This document shows positions 31,947 to 39,211 of a DNA stretch of 64,000 bases, in pieces. The first letter of the stretch is position 1. Every line of letters starts with the position of its first letter. This DNA comes from a virus. A program made the position numbers and the translations under genes. The stretch covers positions 1 to 64,000 of IMG/VR virus record IMGVR_UViG_3300029911_000026; one strand, 5' to 3'. A model generated the notes under the pieces. The model saw only the letters and a program-made list of their open reading frames with translations. It was not told the origin of the DNA and made no database searches.

Positions 31947-33320
31947 TCATGCTCCCAATCTTTCCCACATGCCCAGCAGCCCGCGGCGCTGGATAAAGCC
32001 GTCGAGCGCGTAGCGTTCAGCATCGGGGCAATGGTTGTGTTTGTCAACTGCCATCGGCAAGATTTGGCCGGTGGCCTTGTCGATCTTGTAGCTGTAGAGC
32101 TTGAACTCGTCGGCGGTGTGCCGGCAGCGGGTGTGGATGTGGATCTTCCGGAAGGCGCGGAGATGGGCGATGCCGTCCTCGACGCACCCCTCCCACTTCT
32201 CAGCGGCTTCGATGTTGAATCCCTGGCGACGCATGTAGGAGATGAGTTCCGGACGGGCGCTGTCCGCTTTGATGGGCCACTTGCGCGCGGTGGGCACGGT
32301 CTGATCCCACATTGCAGCCGTGTCGTTGATCTCCAGGCCAACCTGCCAGCCCTCCCGGTCAATCCAGAGTTCCTCTTCCCCAATGCTGCCGGTGATGTAG
32401 GAGCGGAGGATGACCTGCGGGTCGATGGCGAAGCCCCAATCGACGCCATGGTGGAACACGGCATCAGCCGGGGTGTCGAAGTCATGCACGATGTACTTGT
32501 CTTTGAAGATGCAAGCGTCGGCGTGCATCCGGAGATGGCCGTCCCAGATATGGGCTGCGGCCTCTGGGTCCGTGAGGAAGGCGTGATCTTTCTCGAAGCG
32601 CATCTCATCGGTGAACCAGAGGTTCTCTCGCCAGTTCAGCTCGATCACCGCGGCGCCGGCCGGTATGCCCGTGCCGTCAGGATGGAAGCGCTGATAGGTC
32701 GCATCGCTGGCCAGGTTCGGGTTGTAGCTGATCCAGATCTCCGAGCCCTTCTTGCGGATGGTCGGGATGATGACTTCCCAGGTGCGGTCGGTGACGCTCT
32801 CTGCTTCTTCGACCCAGAGGATGTCAAAGCTCTCGAAGGATTTCAGCTTGGTCCGGCTGGCGCCGGTGCTCATGTCGCCCAGCCCAACGAAGCGGAACAT
32901 CGTGCCGTTTGGTGCGGTGATGCTCTTCGCGGTGACGTGGTACCAGTCGCTTAGGCCGAGAAGCTCGATCTGGTCTTTCAGCAGCCGGTGTACCGAGTCC
33001 TCCATCGTGTTCATGAACTCGCGACCACAGAGGATGCGGAGGCGCTTCTGCTGGCCGAGGATGAGCAGGGCCCGGGCTATGGACCAGGACTTTACCCCAC
33101 CGCGGCCTCCGTACAGGATCTTGTACCGGTGTGGCTCGAACAGAGGCGCGAGCTTCTCATGGAACTGAATCCGGTTGGCCCGGACTGGCGGGAGCATGGA
33201 GCCGCCATACTTGACGAAGCAGTCGATCTCCGCGATGTGCCCGCCATAGTGGGAGAAGGGGTCATCTGCGGCCTGGTAGACCTGGACTAAGGGTGGGCGG
33301 TCGAAGTGCGGCGGGATCAT
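31947..33320 (-). CDS. Terminase large subunit
   Basis: 457 residues. Walker A GGRGGVKS (71-78), Walker B FDILWVEEAE (165-174) and the nuclease domain residues in HHGVDWGFAIDP, IKADSARPELI and KHNHCPDAERYAL identify the packaging ATPase/nuclease of the PBSX-like type. Overlaps the small subunit stop by ATGA. Confidence 0.9.
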   Translation of the reverse strand: MIPPHFDRPPLVQVYQAADDPFSHYGGHIAEIDCFVKYGGSMLPPVRANRIQFHEKLAPLFEPHRYKILYGGRGGVKSWSIARALLILGQQKRLRILCGREFMNTMEDSVHRLLKDQIELLGLSDWYHVTAKSITAPNGTMFRFVGLGDMSTGASRTKLKSFESFDILWVEEAESVTDRTWEVIIPTIRKKGSEIWISYNPNLASDATYQRFHPDGTGIPAGAAVIELNWRENLWFTDEMRFEKDHAFLTDPEAAAHIWDGHLRMHADACIFKDKYIVHDFDTPADAVFHHGVDWGFAIDPQVILRSYITGSIGEEELWIDREGWQVGLEINDTAAMWDQTVPTARKWPIKADSARPELISYMRRQGFNIEAAEKWEGCVEDGIAHLRAFRKIHIHTRCRHTADEFKLYSYKIDKATGQILPMAVDKHNHCPDAERYALDGFIQRRGLLGMWERLGA

Positions 33321-33931
33321 GCGATTACCACCGTCCCCTCCGGGTGATCGATCTTGAACTGCGGCAGCGCGTCCTCTGGGATGTAGCCGCTCACCCCGTT
33401 CGGCATCCGTACCAGGACCATCGTTGGCGGCTTGGCCGGCAGGAACTCAATCGTGAACATCGGCGTGTCGTACCGCTCGTGGGACTCGATCTCCTCCGGC
33501 TTGACCGTCCGGGCCCGGGCTTCCATGTCGGAGCCGACCTTGCCCAGCGCCATCAACTGCTGGACGCTCATCTTGTCGAGGTCGGCGTCTGTGAGCTTGC
33601 GCAGGGCGTTGACAGCCCGGTTCTGGAAGGCGATGCCGAGGGATGCCTGACGGCGGCGCATCTCGGCCGTGCCGTTGAGGACTTCTTCGTTGATTACGCG
33701 GTTCTGATGGCGGTCCCATGCGGAGCAGCGGCGGACCCAGCCATGCTTGCTGGACCACTGTTCGAGCAGGGTATCGCTCTTCCCCTGTCCGTCCCTCAGC
33801 TTTGCCGCAGCCTTGGGTATAGAACGCTCGGCGCCGAGATCCCGGTAGGCGAGAAAGGCCTCGAAGGCTTGGGCGCTTTCATTTTCCTGCATGTCCCATG
33901 GTTTTAGGGCATCTGGGGCGAGACTCGGCAT
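33317..33931 (-). CDS. Terminase small subunit
   Basis: 204 residues. AFEAFLAYRDLGAERSIPKAAAKL, LLEQWSSKHGWVRRCSAWDRHQNRVINEEV is the helix-turn-helix region of phage small terminases, followed by an oligomerisation helix. It recognises packaging sites next to the large subunit. The ATG at 33931 has no clear SD; TTGCAC and CATACT with the ATG 7 nt after CATACT suggest a weak leaderless promoter. Confidence 0.8.
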   Translation of the reverse strand: MPSLAPDALKPWDMQENESAQAFEAFLAYRDLGAERSIPKAAAKLRDGQGKSDTLLEQWSSKHGWVRRCSAWDRHQNRVINEEVLNGTAEMRRRQASLGIAFQNRAVNALRKLTDADLDKMSVQQLMALGKVGSDMEARARTVKPEEIESHERYDTPMFTIEFLPAKPPTMVLVRMPNGVSGYIPEDALPQFKIDHPEGTVVIA

Positions 33932-34095
33932 GGGATAGAGTATGGGCCTGGAGGGGGGTTGGGTGCAAGCTCAATCGGCCAGCCCCGGGGAGCCGCTGAA
34001 GGTGTGGCTTCCCCTTCGTGCAATTCAGGGTAGCGGGTGCAAAGGCACATAGGGTCTGTGCACGGGCCGCTGTGCTGAGGGTGTGGGCACGTCAC
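33904..34095 (-). CDS. Small Cys-rich protein, GTG start
   Basis: 63 residues. The GTG at 34095 overlaps the stop of the preceding mini-gene (GTGA), so translation is probably coupled. CPHPQHSGPCTDPMCLC suggests a metal site; the C-terminus is Pro rich. It overlaps the small terminase start by 28 nt. Confidence 0.45.
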   Translation of the reverse strand: MTCPHPQHSGPCTDPMCLCTRYPELHEGEATPSAAPRGWPIELAPNPPPGPYSIPCRVSPQMP

Positions 34096-34181
34096 GCACT
34101 TGCGGCGGTCTGCGGGGGAACGTAGGAAGGCTCAGGAATCGGGTCTGCATCTTCGTACTCGTCCATGTTATCTGCTGGCAT
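34092..34181 (-). CDS. 29-residue acidic mini-protein
   Basis: The ATG at 34181 follows a strong GGAGGAG at 5-nt spacing. The product begins MPADNMDEYEDADPIPEPS and is acidic and Pro rich. SD overlaps the stop of the upstream gene. Function unknown; may mainly couple translation. Confidence 0.5.
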   Translation of the reverse strand: MPADNMDEYEDADPIPEPSYVPPQTAASA

Positions 34182-34183
34182 GT

Positions 34184-34726
34184 CTACTCCTCCATTGCGG
34201 CGCGTATGGCCGCTTCAATGTCTGGAAAGTTGCAAAAGAATGGGTACTTCTTTGCGGCAGAAGTCCAGGCTCCGCGCGCAATCTCAATCGCCTTCTCCAT
34301 CCCCTTGCGCTCGGCTGCTTTGGCTGATTCTTCAGCCTTCTCCAGTCTTTTGATGAACTCAACGCCCTTCCCTGACTGCTTAAGGAATTCTCCCAGTGTT
34401 GCCCAATTCTGCTTGGCGTTGCTGGCAACCTCTTCACCTAGAAAACCGTCCGCCCACCAGTTGACCCATCCCTTGTGTGAGGCCATGAACTCAAGCGTTG
34501 CCGCGACCTCAGCAGCAGCAATCTTGGCTGATTCACGCAAGGCCGCGTTCTTCTCTTCGTATTTCTCTGCGCGGGCCTTCCATTCAAGAGCCTCTTCCAG
34601 ACACCTGTCGCGGTCGAGTTCCAATGCAGCGTGACGATCCTTCCATGCGTCACGGTCGGCAATCATCTCATCCAATGCGGCGCTCAACAGGACTTTGGAT
34701 GGGAGTGGCTTCAGTGTGTCGTTCAT
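34184..34726 (-). CDS. Coiled-coil hypothetical protein
   Basis: 180 residues, dominated by heptad-like helices (RDAWKDRHAALELDRDRCLEEALEWKARAEKYEEKNAALRESAKI). No catalytic motif. Part of a tight run of small accessory genes before the terminase genes. Confidence 0.6.
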   Translation of the reverse strand: MNDTLKPLPSKVLLSAALDEMIADRDAWKDRHAALELDRDRCLEEALEWKARAEKYEEKNAALRESAKIAAAEVAATLEFMASHKGWVNWWADGFLGEEVASNAKQNWATLGEFLKQSGKGVEFIKRLEKAEESAKAAERKGMEKAIEIARGAWTSAAKKYPFFCNFPDIEAAIRAAMEE

Positions 34727-35070
34727 CGCTCTGCCTCCAGAAATGCCTTCGCCTCAGCGTGAGCGCAATTCGCGGGGTCGCCACACTCACCGTCGCAGTC
34801 GCTTTGTATCACACATCCGCCTAGCAACTCTTCGGCCTTCTCCAGCCGCGTGATGAGGTTAAGCACGGCTGCGGGGTTGGCGGCGGCGATGTAGGCTGCG
34901 TCTTCCTCCGTTCCCCAATCTGAATTGAAGAGAACGTGGATTGCGTTCGGGCCAGCCTTTTCGAGCGGCAGCTTGGTGTAGACAAAGGCATCATCCTTTT
35001 CCTCGTCGTAACCAGAAAACCACTCATCTTGATTGGCCTTCAATGCGAGTTCCTTTAGCTTACTGTCCAT
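34723..35070 (-). CDS. Ead/Ea22-like accessory protein
   Basis: 115 residues from the ATG at 35070 (GGAAGGAGACAC). ALKANQDEWF near the start and VLNLITRLEKAEELLG near the middle are typical of Ead/Ea22-like proteins, common accessory genes of lambdoid phages. C-terminus has CDGECGDPANCAHAEAKA with several Cys. Confidence 0.55.
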   Translation of the reverse strand: MDSKLKELALKANQDEWFSGYDEEKDDAFVYTKLPLEKAGPNAIHVLFNSDWGTEEDAAYIAAANPAAVLNLITRLEKAEELLGGCVIQSDCDGECGDPANCAHAEAKAFLEAER

Positions 35071-35302
35071 GTGTCTCCTTCCGGGGAGTGGCTGGAGGAT
35101 CGGGCAACGGCTGCCAGTGGGTAATCTCCTGCATAATTTCGTCCGTGCCGGGTGAACCGAAGAAGTACCAGTGTCCGGGGCAATGGCGACAGATGCAATT
35201 TCGCCAATAAGCCGTAAACTCGTTCTGACGTTCCGGCTCCCATACGAGCACCGCACCGCTGCACTCCGGTATACGATCCTTTACGTCAATCCAAACTGCC
35301 AT
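35060..35302 (-). CDS. DUF551-like protein
   Basis: 80 residues from the ATG at 35302. MAVWIDVKDRIPECSGAVLVW, YWRNCICRHC and ITHWQPLPDPP are the DUF551 pattern. These short proteins occur in accessory regions; function unknown. A related gene sits immediately upstream. Confidence 0.65.
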   Translation of the reverse strand: MAVWIDVKDRIPECSGAVLVWEPERQNEFTAYWRNCICRHCPGHWYFFGSPGTDEIMQEITHWQPLPDPPATPRKETHGQ

Positions 35303-35522
35303 CTCTGCTCTCCTTCCTAAACTTCGGCGGGGCTGGTTTGTCTTCGCGTGGCATCCAATATCGAACGCTTGGCCCGTCTCCGCTAAATGGAAAATCTTCG
35401 ATATCCGGGTTGTAGACGGCTTCATGCACAACGTATTCCTTGTGCCTGTTACGATAGCAAGCGACCCATACCATCTGTCCCGACTTCGGCTTGCGCCGCT
35501 TCACGCTGATCCACTCTGCCAT
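35286..35522 (-). CDS. DUF551-like protein, second copy
   Basis: 78 residues. MAEWISVKRRKPKSGQMVWVACY and VRYWMPREDKPAPPKF mirror the neighbour at 35060-35302, so this is a diverged tandem pair. Overlaps it by 17 nt. Confidence 0.6.
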   Translation of the reverse strand: MAEWISVKRRKPKSGQMVWVACYRNRHKEYVVHEAVYNPDIEDFPFSGDGPSVRYWMPREDKPAPPKFRKESRDGSLD

Positions 35523-35554
35523 GCTCTTCTCCTTCGGCCTGGGCCGTGTTGGGG

Positions 35555-35722
35555 CTACTTCAATCCAGCCTTCTTCCTACATGTTTCGCAGGTGACTTTG
35601 GTGTCGTTCCAGACGAAGTTGCTTTCCATACCTCCCTTGACATAGGGAAGCACACCTACGCGCCCGACTCCACAATAGGTATGCGTGTAGAACGGCCCGC
35701 TGAGTTTATGTAGCTTCTTCAC
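35555..35722 (-). CDS. Small zinc-ribbon-like protein, GTG start
   Basis: 55 residues from a GTG at 35722 with AAGGGAAG upstream. HTYCGVGRVGV and KVTCETCRKKAGLK give a Cys pair pattern common in small phage zinc ribbons. It fills the gap between the DUF551 pair and the next Cys-rich gene. Confidence 0.6.
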   Translation of the reverse strand: MKKLHKLSGPFYTHTYCGVGRVGVLPYVKGGMESNFVWNDTKVTCETCRKKAGLK

Positions 35723-35742
35723 GGCTTCCCTTCCTTCCTTCC

Positions 35743-35904
35743 TTACTTCGTTCCGGTCACAGAGCAGCTACCTTGGGGCAGAGCCGCGCATCCGGTTGGC
35801 GTTGCTTTGGTGGGGCAGCAAGAGCAGCAGACGGAAATCCAGTCGCAGAACTCGGTGCGCTCTTCTAGCTCTTCGGCGAGACGTTGGTCCAATTCGGTGT
35901 TCAT
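35743..35904 (-). CDS. Small Cys-rich protein
   Basis: 53 residues from the ATG at 35904 (AAAGG upstream). A helical acidic N-terminus is followed by CDWISVCCSCCP and two more Cys. Seven Cys in 53 residues suggests metal binding. Not recognised. Confidence 0.55.
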   Translation of the reverse strand: MNTELDQRLAEELEERTEFCDWISVCCSCCPTKATPTGCAALPQGSCSVTGTK

Positions 35905-35937
35905 GGTGTGCCTTTCTGGTTGGTGGTGCGTGGGTGT

Positions 35938-36129
35938 CTATATATTGCGCGGTTGAATGTTGCTGCGGTCGATGGGCTTCAGGACGCTTTTCTGTTTCAC
36001 AACGGCGGCTTCATGCGCTCTCTGGCGTTCGGCTTTGCGCTGAATCTCGGCTTGGACGCGAGCGGCTTTGCATGAGCAACAGTCGCACCATTCGTCATAG
36101 CCGATATAGCGGTCGCAGATGTCGTACAT
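35938..36129 (-). CDS. Small Cys-rich basic protein
   Basis: 63 residues from the ATG at 36129 (AAGGAG, good spacing). MYDICDRYIGYDEWCDCCSCKAARVQ has a CxCCxC cluster, followed by a Lys/Arg/Glu helix. GGACGTGCA, a short repeat shared with neighbouring genes, lies about 30 nt upstream. Confidence 0.55.
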   Translation of the reverse strand: MYDICDRYIGYDEWCDCCSCKAARVQAEIQRKAERQRAHEAAVVKQKSVLKPIDRSNIQPRNI

Positions 36130-36166
36130 CACTTCTCCTTTCCAGTAACCGGAACCTTGCACGTCC

Positions 36167-36310
36167 TCACCTTGGCTTGCGTTCGCCAAACTTCTTTTGC
36201 CACTGACGGTCAAGATGCCAGCGCAATAGTAATACGGCGGGGATTGTTCCCCAGCAGATAACGGCCATCACCGTGTCTTGCCAGTTCCATGCGTTAGGAT
36301 CGTATGCCAT
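36167..36310 (-). CDS. Small single-helix membrane protein
   Basis: 47 residues from the ATG at 36310. One hydrophobic segment (DTVMAVICWGTIPAVLLLRW) is followed by a basic tail. The repeated GGACGTGCA lies about 20 nt upstream of its start. Function unknown. Confidence 0.55.
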   Translation of the reverse strand: MAYDPNAWNWQDTVMAVICWGTIPAVLLLRWHLDRQWQKKFGERKPR

Positions 36311-36342
36311 CACTTACCTACTTTCTTCACGCTGCACGTCCG

Positions 36343-37203
36343 CTACGCCTCTACGAACTTCGCGTTGCCCTTGCCGTCCACGTTGATCCTGTACGCCACA
36401 TCCGGCTTGATACCATCTTCGCCAACGTAGCCGACTAGGATACGGTCACGCTTGCCGTCTGAGTACGCAGACGCAAAGCATCCATCCTTCCCCGCTTGCA
36501 CAATGCAGCCACGGCCTGCCGCCATAGCGATAGTCTTGTCCCCTGAGGATGCCGCCGTGCTGGAGTTCCCTGAGGATGCCGCCGTGCTGGAGTACCCTGA
36601 GGATGCCGCCGTGCTGGAGTTCCCTGAGGATGCCGCCGTGCTGGAGTCCCCTGAGGATGCCGCCTTGCTGTAGTCCCCTGAGGATGCCGCCGTGCTGGAG
36701 TCCCCTGAGGATGCCGCCGTGCTGTAGTTCCCTGAGGATGCCGCCGTGCTGGAGTACCCTGAGGATGCCGCCGTGCTGGAGTCCCCTGAGGATGCCGCCG
36801 TGCTGGAGTCCCCTGAGGAGATATTGGTAGGCTCCCCCTTCTTGGCGTTCGCCTTGACCTCAGTAAGCATATCCTTGAAATGCTGCTGATGATTGAGCAC
36901 CATCGTTACCGCTTCAGCCATACCGCCGCTGTAGACGACTACGCCACGCGGGAACTTCACCTTTTGCTCGTCGATCTTGACGATGGCCTCCGACTCAACC
37001 TCCACTACCTGCCAGATTGCATCGTGAGACTGATTGAGTAACGACCAATCGCCGTCACCCCACAGAAGCCCATGCAGACCTCCTCCACAGCGCGGGGTAG
37101 CATCCCAATCAGGGCACTCCACCGGGCCGGAAGTAGGCCACTGAAAACCACTGTGCGACGTTCCATCTGCTCTGCACGTCCGAATCACTAAGACCTTTGC
37201 CAT
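36343..37203 (-). CDS. Protein with nonapeptide tandem repeat
   Basis: 286 residues from the ATG at 37203 (AAGGAG, 6-nt spacing). The N-terminal part (CRADGTSHSGFQWP and CPDWDATPRCGGGLHGLLWGDGDWSLL) is followed by ten copies of a nine-residue unit such as SSGDSSTAA, then a beta-like C-terminal domain. The repeat could form a solenoid. Similar repeat-bearing proteins occur in phages with unknown roles. Confidence 0.65.
   Translation of the reverse strand: MAKVLVIRTCRADGTSHSGFQWPTSGPVECPDWDATPRCGGGLHGLLWGDGDWSLLNQSHDAIWQVVEVESEAIVKIDEQKVKFPRGVVVYSGGMAEAVTMVLNHQQHFKDMLTEVKANAKKGEPTNISSGDSSTAASSGDSSTAASSGYSSTAASSGNYSTAASSGDSSTAASSGDYSKAASSGDSSTAASSGNSSTAASSGYSSTAASSGNSSTAASSGDKTIAMAAGRGCIVQAGKDGCFASAYSDGKRDRILVGYVGEDGIKPDVAYRINVDGKGNAKFVEA
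36541..36829 (-). repeat. 27-bp tandem repeat, about ten copies, in frame
   Basis: Units of 27 bp (core ATGCCGCCGTGCTGGAGT on the plus strand) repeat with few changes inside the gene at 36343. Near-identity of units implies recent expansion and possible length variation. Confidence 0.95.
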
Positions 37204-37213
37204 GACAATCTCC

Positions 37214-37570
37214 TTAGAATGTTCCCCAAAACTGTTTATCGGTTGGAAGGTACTCGCGCCACGCCTCATCAAAAAGGCAGTTGGTGGGAGCGTCTACGAA
37301 TAGCGGGGCGATCTCCGCATCCTTGAAACCTGCAATACCGCAGCCCAGGCGCGTGACCTGAAAACTGAGGTCTTCGTGGTTCCGGGCGAAGTCCTTGAAT
37401 TGCTGCACGGCCTCAAAGGTATCGCCAAAGGTTCCCATTGTAGGCACGGCGTAGGAGTCACCTTGCAAGCCTTCGCCCACGCCCCAGACAGCACCCTTTG
37501 AGTGGTGAGCGTAACGGGCCGCGCCGCCTGCATGATGGCCGTCTTTGTTTGAGCCGAAAACGAAAATCAT
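37214..37570 (-). CDS. Macro-domain-like phage protein
   Basis: 118 residues from the ATG at 37570. MIFVFGSNKDGHHAGGAARYA, GAVWGVGEGLQGDSYAVPTMG and VTRLGCGIAGFKDAEIAPLF have the layout of macro-like folds that bind ADP-ribose or nucleotides. Starts by overlapping the upstream gene. Exact ligand unknown. Confidence 0.6.
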   Translation of the reverse strand: MIFVFGSNKDGHHAGGAARYAHHSKGAVWGVGEGLQGDSYAVPTMGTFGDTFEAVQQFKDFARNHEDLSFQVTRLGCGIAGFKDAEIAPLFVDAPTNCLFDEAWREYLPTDKQFWGTF

Positions 37571-38061
37571 CTGCTTTCTCCTTTGTGAACCTTGCACGTC
37601 CTCACCTTGTAGTGCTTGTGCATGTGGCAGTGCTTCACGGGTGCATCGGTTGAAATTGTTGCCGTCCCGCCGCTCTGCATCTTGTACGAAACATCGGGCC
37701 AAGTGAACTCGCTCTGCGCTTCGGGGAACAGGATGCACAGCGCGATTCCGGCCTCAGTCGTCACGAGGACGCGGCGCTTATCGAGGCAGGTAAAGCGACT
37801 CTTCTGGTACGTGTAGAGGCCCGGTGGGTCATACTTCGGATTGGCCTCAATCCACGTACACGCGCCCATGTCGCACACCTGATAGCCGGGGTTGCCGTAG
37901 AACTCGGTCACGGCAGGGACGACCATCGGCGGGACTACTACGCCCTGCGTCTGCAAGGGAGGAGAGTGTTGCATGGATACCTCACCGCATGGTGTGGCGA
38001 GAGTGCATGGAATTGCTACCTGCGGGTGCATCAGGGCGAGTATCAGAGCGAGATGAATCAT
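37567..38061 (-). CDS. Hypothetical protein, possibly exported
   Basis: 164 residues. The N-terminus (MIHLALILALMHPQVAIPC) could be a short signal peptide. Eight or more Cys and a C-terminal HCHMHKHYKVRTCKVHK cluster suggest metal binding. GGACGTGCA is part of its last codons. No family recognised. Confidence 0.5.
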   Translation of the reverse strand: MIHLALILALMHPQVAIPCTLATPCGEVSMQHSPPLQTQGVVVPPMVVPAVTEFYGNPGYQVCDMGACTWIEANPKYDPPGLYTYQKSRFTCLDKRRVLVTTEAGIALCILFPEAQSEFTWPDVSYKMQSGGTATISTDAPVKHCHMHKHYKVRTCKVHKGESR

Positions 38062-38252
38062 GCGGATTTCCTCCCGATGAGTTCAGTTCTGGCCGGCATG
38101 ACCAGAACGGTTTTGGTCTCTCCCGGCGGTGGCGGGTTGACGGGAACGCGGCGCCCGAAGAGTGTGAGCCAGATCATTCCGCAGAGCCAGGCGAGGCGTT
38201 GCAAGAGGTAGGTTGCGAGCCAGACGATTCCGAGGATGGCGAGGTAGGTCAT
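38058..38252 (-). CDS. Small membrane protein
   Basis: 64 residues from the ATG at 38252 (GAGGG upstream). Hydrophobic segment MTYLAILGIVWLATYLL and CGMIWLTLFG, then a Pro-rich polar tail. A palindrome copy lies 12 nt upstream of the start. Confidence 0.6.
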   Translation of the reverse strand: MTYLAILGIVWLATYLLQRLAWLCGMIWLTLFGRRVPVNPPPPGETKTVLVMPARTELIGRKSA

Positions 38253-38464
38253 GCAGCCCTCGATTCCGGATTCCGGAAAAGCTGGAGCATGGCGCGATCG
38301 TAATCGGCTTTCAGATCGGAGCGGGTGAGCCCTTCCGCTTTCATGCGCTGGAGGATGAGCTGGACGGTTTCCGCGGAGCTGTCCCGGGCCGGTTGCGGGA
38401 GCCGCGTGTTCTTTACGCGCTCCTCGGCTTCGGTGAGGCATTGGTGGAGGGTCGCGTAGGTCAT
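38249..38464 (-). CDS. Small helical protein ending with repeat-encoded residues
   Basis: 71 residues from the ATG at 38464. Helical and charged (LTEAEERVKNTRLPQPARDSS and LQRMKAEGLTRSDLKADYDRAM). Ends FRNPESRAA, where RNPES comes from the palindrome. ATGA overlaps join it to both neighbours. Confidence 0.6.
   Translation of the reverse strand: MTYATLHQCLTEAEERVKNTRLPQPARDSSAETVQLILQRMKAEGLTRSDLKADYDRAMLQLFRNPESRAA
38264..38278. repeat. Dispersed palindrome, copy 8 (C-terminal codons)
   Basis: Exact TTCCGGATTCCGGAA, read as Arg-Asn-Pro-Glu-Ser near the stop codon, and just upstream of the next gene's SD. Confidence 0.95.
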
Positions 38465-38604
38465 TGGCCAGCCTCCATTTCGTCCGCCTCGGAATAGCTT
38501 GCCACGTCGGAGCGAACATCTGCCGGAAGAGATGCGAAGGAACCTGCGGCGACCTGCTCGGCGATTATGGGATCGAGCCAGCCGGTTTGTGTCGGTGTTT
38601 CCAT
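38461..38604 (-). CDS. Small acidic protein, first gene of operon, leaderless
   Basis: 47 residues from the ATG at 38604 (METPTQTGWLDPIIAEQVAA). There is no SD; the ATG follows the -10 box TAGTAT by 6 nt, so transcription probably begins at the start codon. Overlaps the next gene by ATGA. Function unknown. Confidence 0.6.
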   Translation of the reverse strand: METPTQTGWLDPIIAEQVAAGSFASLPADVRSDVASYSEADEMEAGQ

Positions 38605-38610
38605 ATACAA

Positions 38611-38639
38611 ATACTATCAAAGTATTAGCGTGATGTACA
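38611..38639 (-). promoter_or_regulatory. Phage-type promoter, leaderless output
   Basis: TGTACA, 17-nt spacer, TAGTAT with TGA before the -10. It drives the small-gene run and perhaps the structural genes beyond. Confidence 0.7.
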
Positions 38640-38644
38640 GGGAA

Positions 38645-39211
38645 TTATAGCGCTCCATCGACGGCGCGCAGGACATCCTTGACCAGCAGGTCGAGGTCCA
38701 GGCCATCCTTACAGCAGCATTGGAGGACGTGGCGGACGGCTCTGGCTTTTCCGGATTCCGGAATCTGCGGGCTGCAAGGTTCCACCATGCTTTCGTCGAC
38801 GAGCAGCGCCTGGAGCTTGTCGAATTTCACTTCGGCTATCTGATCAGGACCTACCGTCCGGACCTGCCCGATCATGCCGATGAACCTCTGCGACTCTGGC
38901 CTTGGCGACGAGACAATCCGCACCCATGCACCTTCGACCAGCGCCTTCTTCGGGTTGGCTGCGCGATAGGCTTTGACCTCGTCGCAGTCGTGCGCGAGCT
39001 GGTTGATCTCCGAGCAGATGGTGACCCGATTGCAGATGGAGCATTGCCAGCCAGCGAGAAGGACGCCTCGGATTTCATCGGGAAGGTTGATCTTGGCGAG
39101 CTCGGATTGGTTCGACTGCGCCCAGAGGACGCGCAGATAGAGGCGTGGACGAAGTCCACCGGACTTGTCCCATACGTAGTCTGTAGTGAACTCCACTTTG
39201 GAGTCGATCAT
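38645..39211 (-). CDS. Hypothetical protein with Cys pairs
   Basis: 188 residues. CSICNRVTICSEINQLAHDC suggests a zinc site, followed by a compact beta part (GAWVRIVSSPRPESQRFIGMIGQVRTVG). QIPESGKARAV near residue 152 comes from the palindrome. AGGAGG precedes the ATG. No family recognised. Confidence 0.55.
   Translation of the reverse strand: MIDSKVEFTTDYVWDKSGGLRPRLYLRVLWAQSNQSELAKINLPDEIRGVLLAGWQCSICNRVTICSEINQLAHDCDEVKAYRAANPKKALVEGAWVRIVSSPRPESQRFIGMIGQVRTVGPDQIAEVKFDKLQALLVDESMVEPCSPQIPESGKARAVRHVLQCCCKDGLDLDLLVKDVLRAVDGAL
38749..38763. repeat. Dispersed palindrome, copy 9 (inside gene)
   Basis: Exact TTCCGGATTCCGGAA, in frame as Ile-Pro-Glu-Ser-Gly-Lys. Confidence 0.95.
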
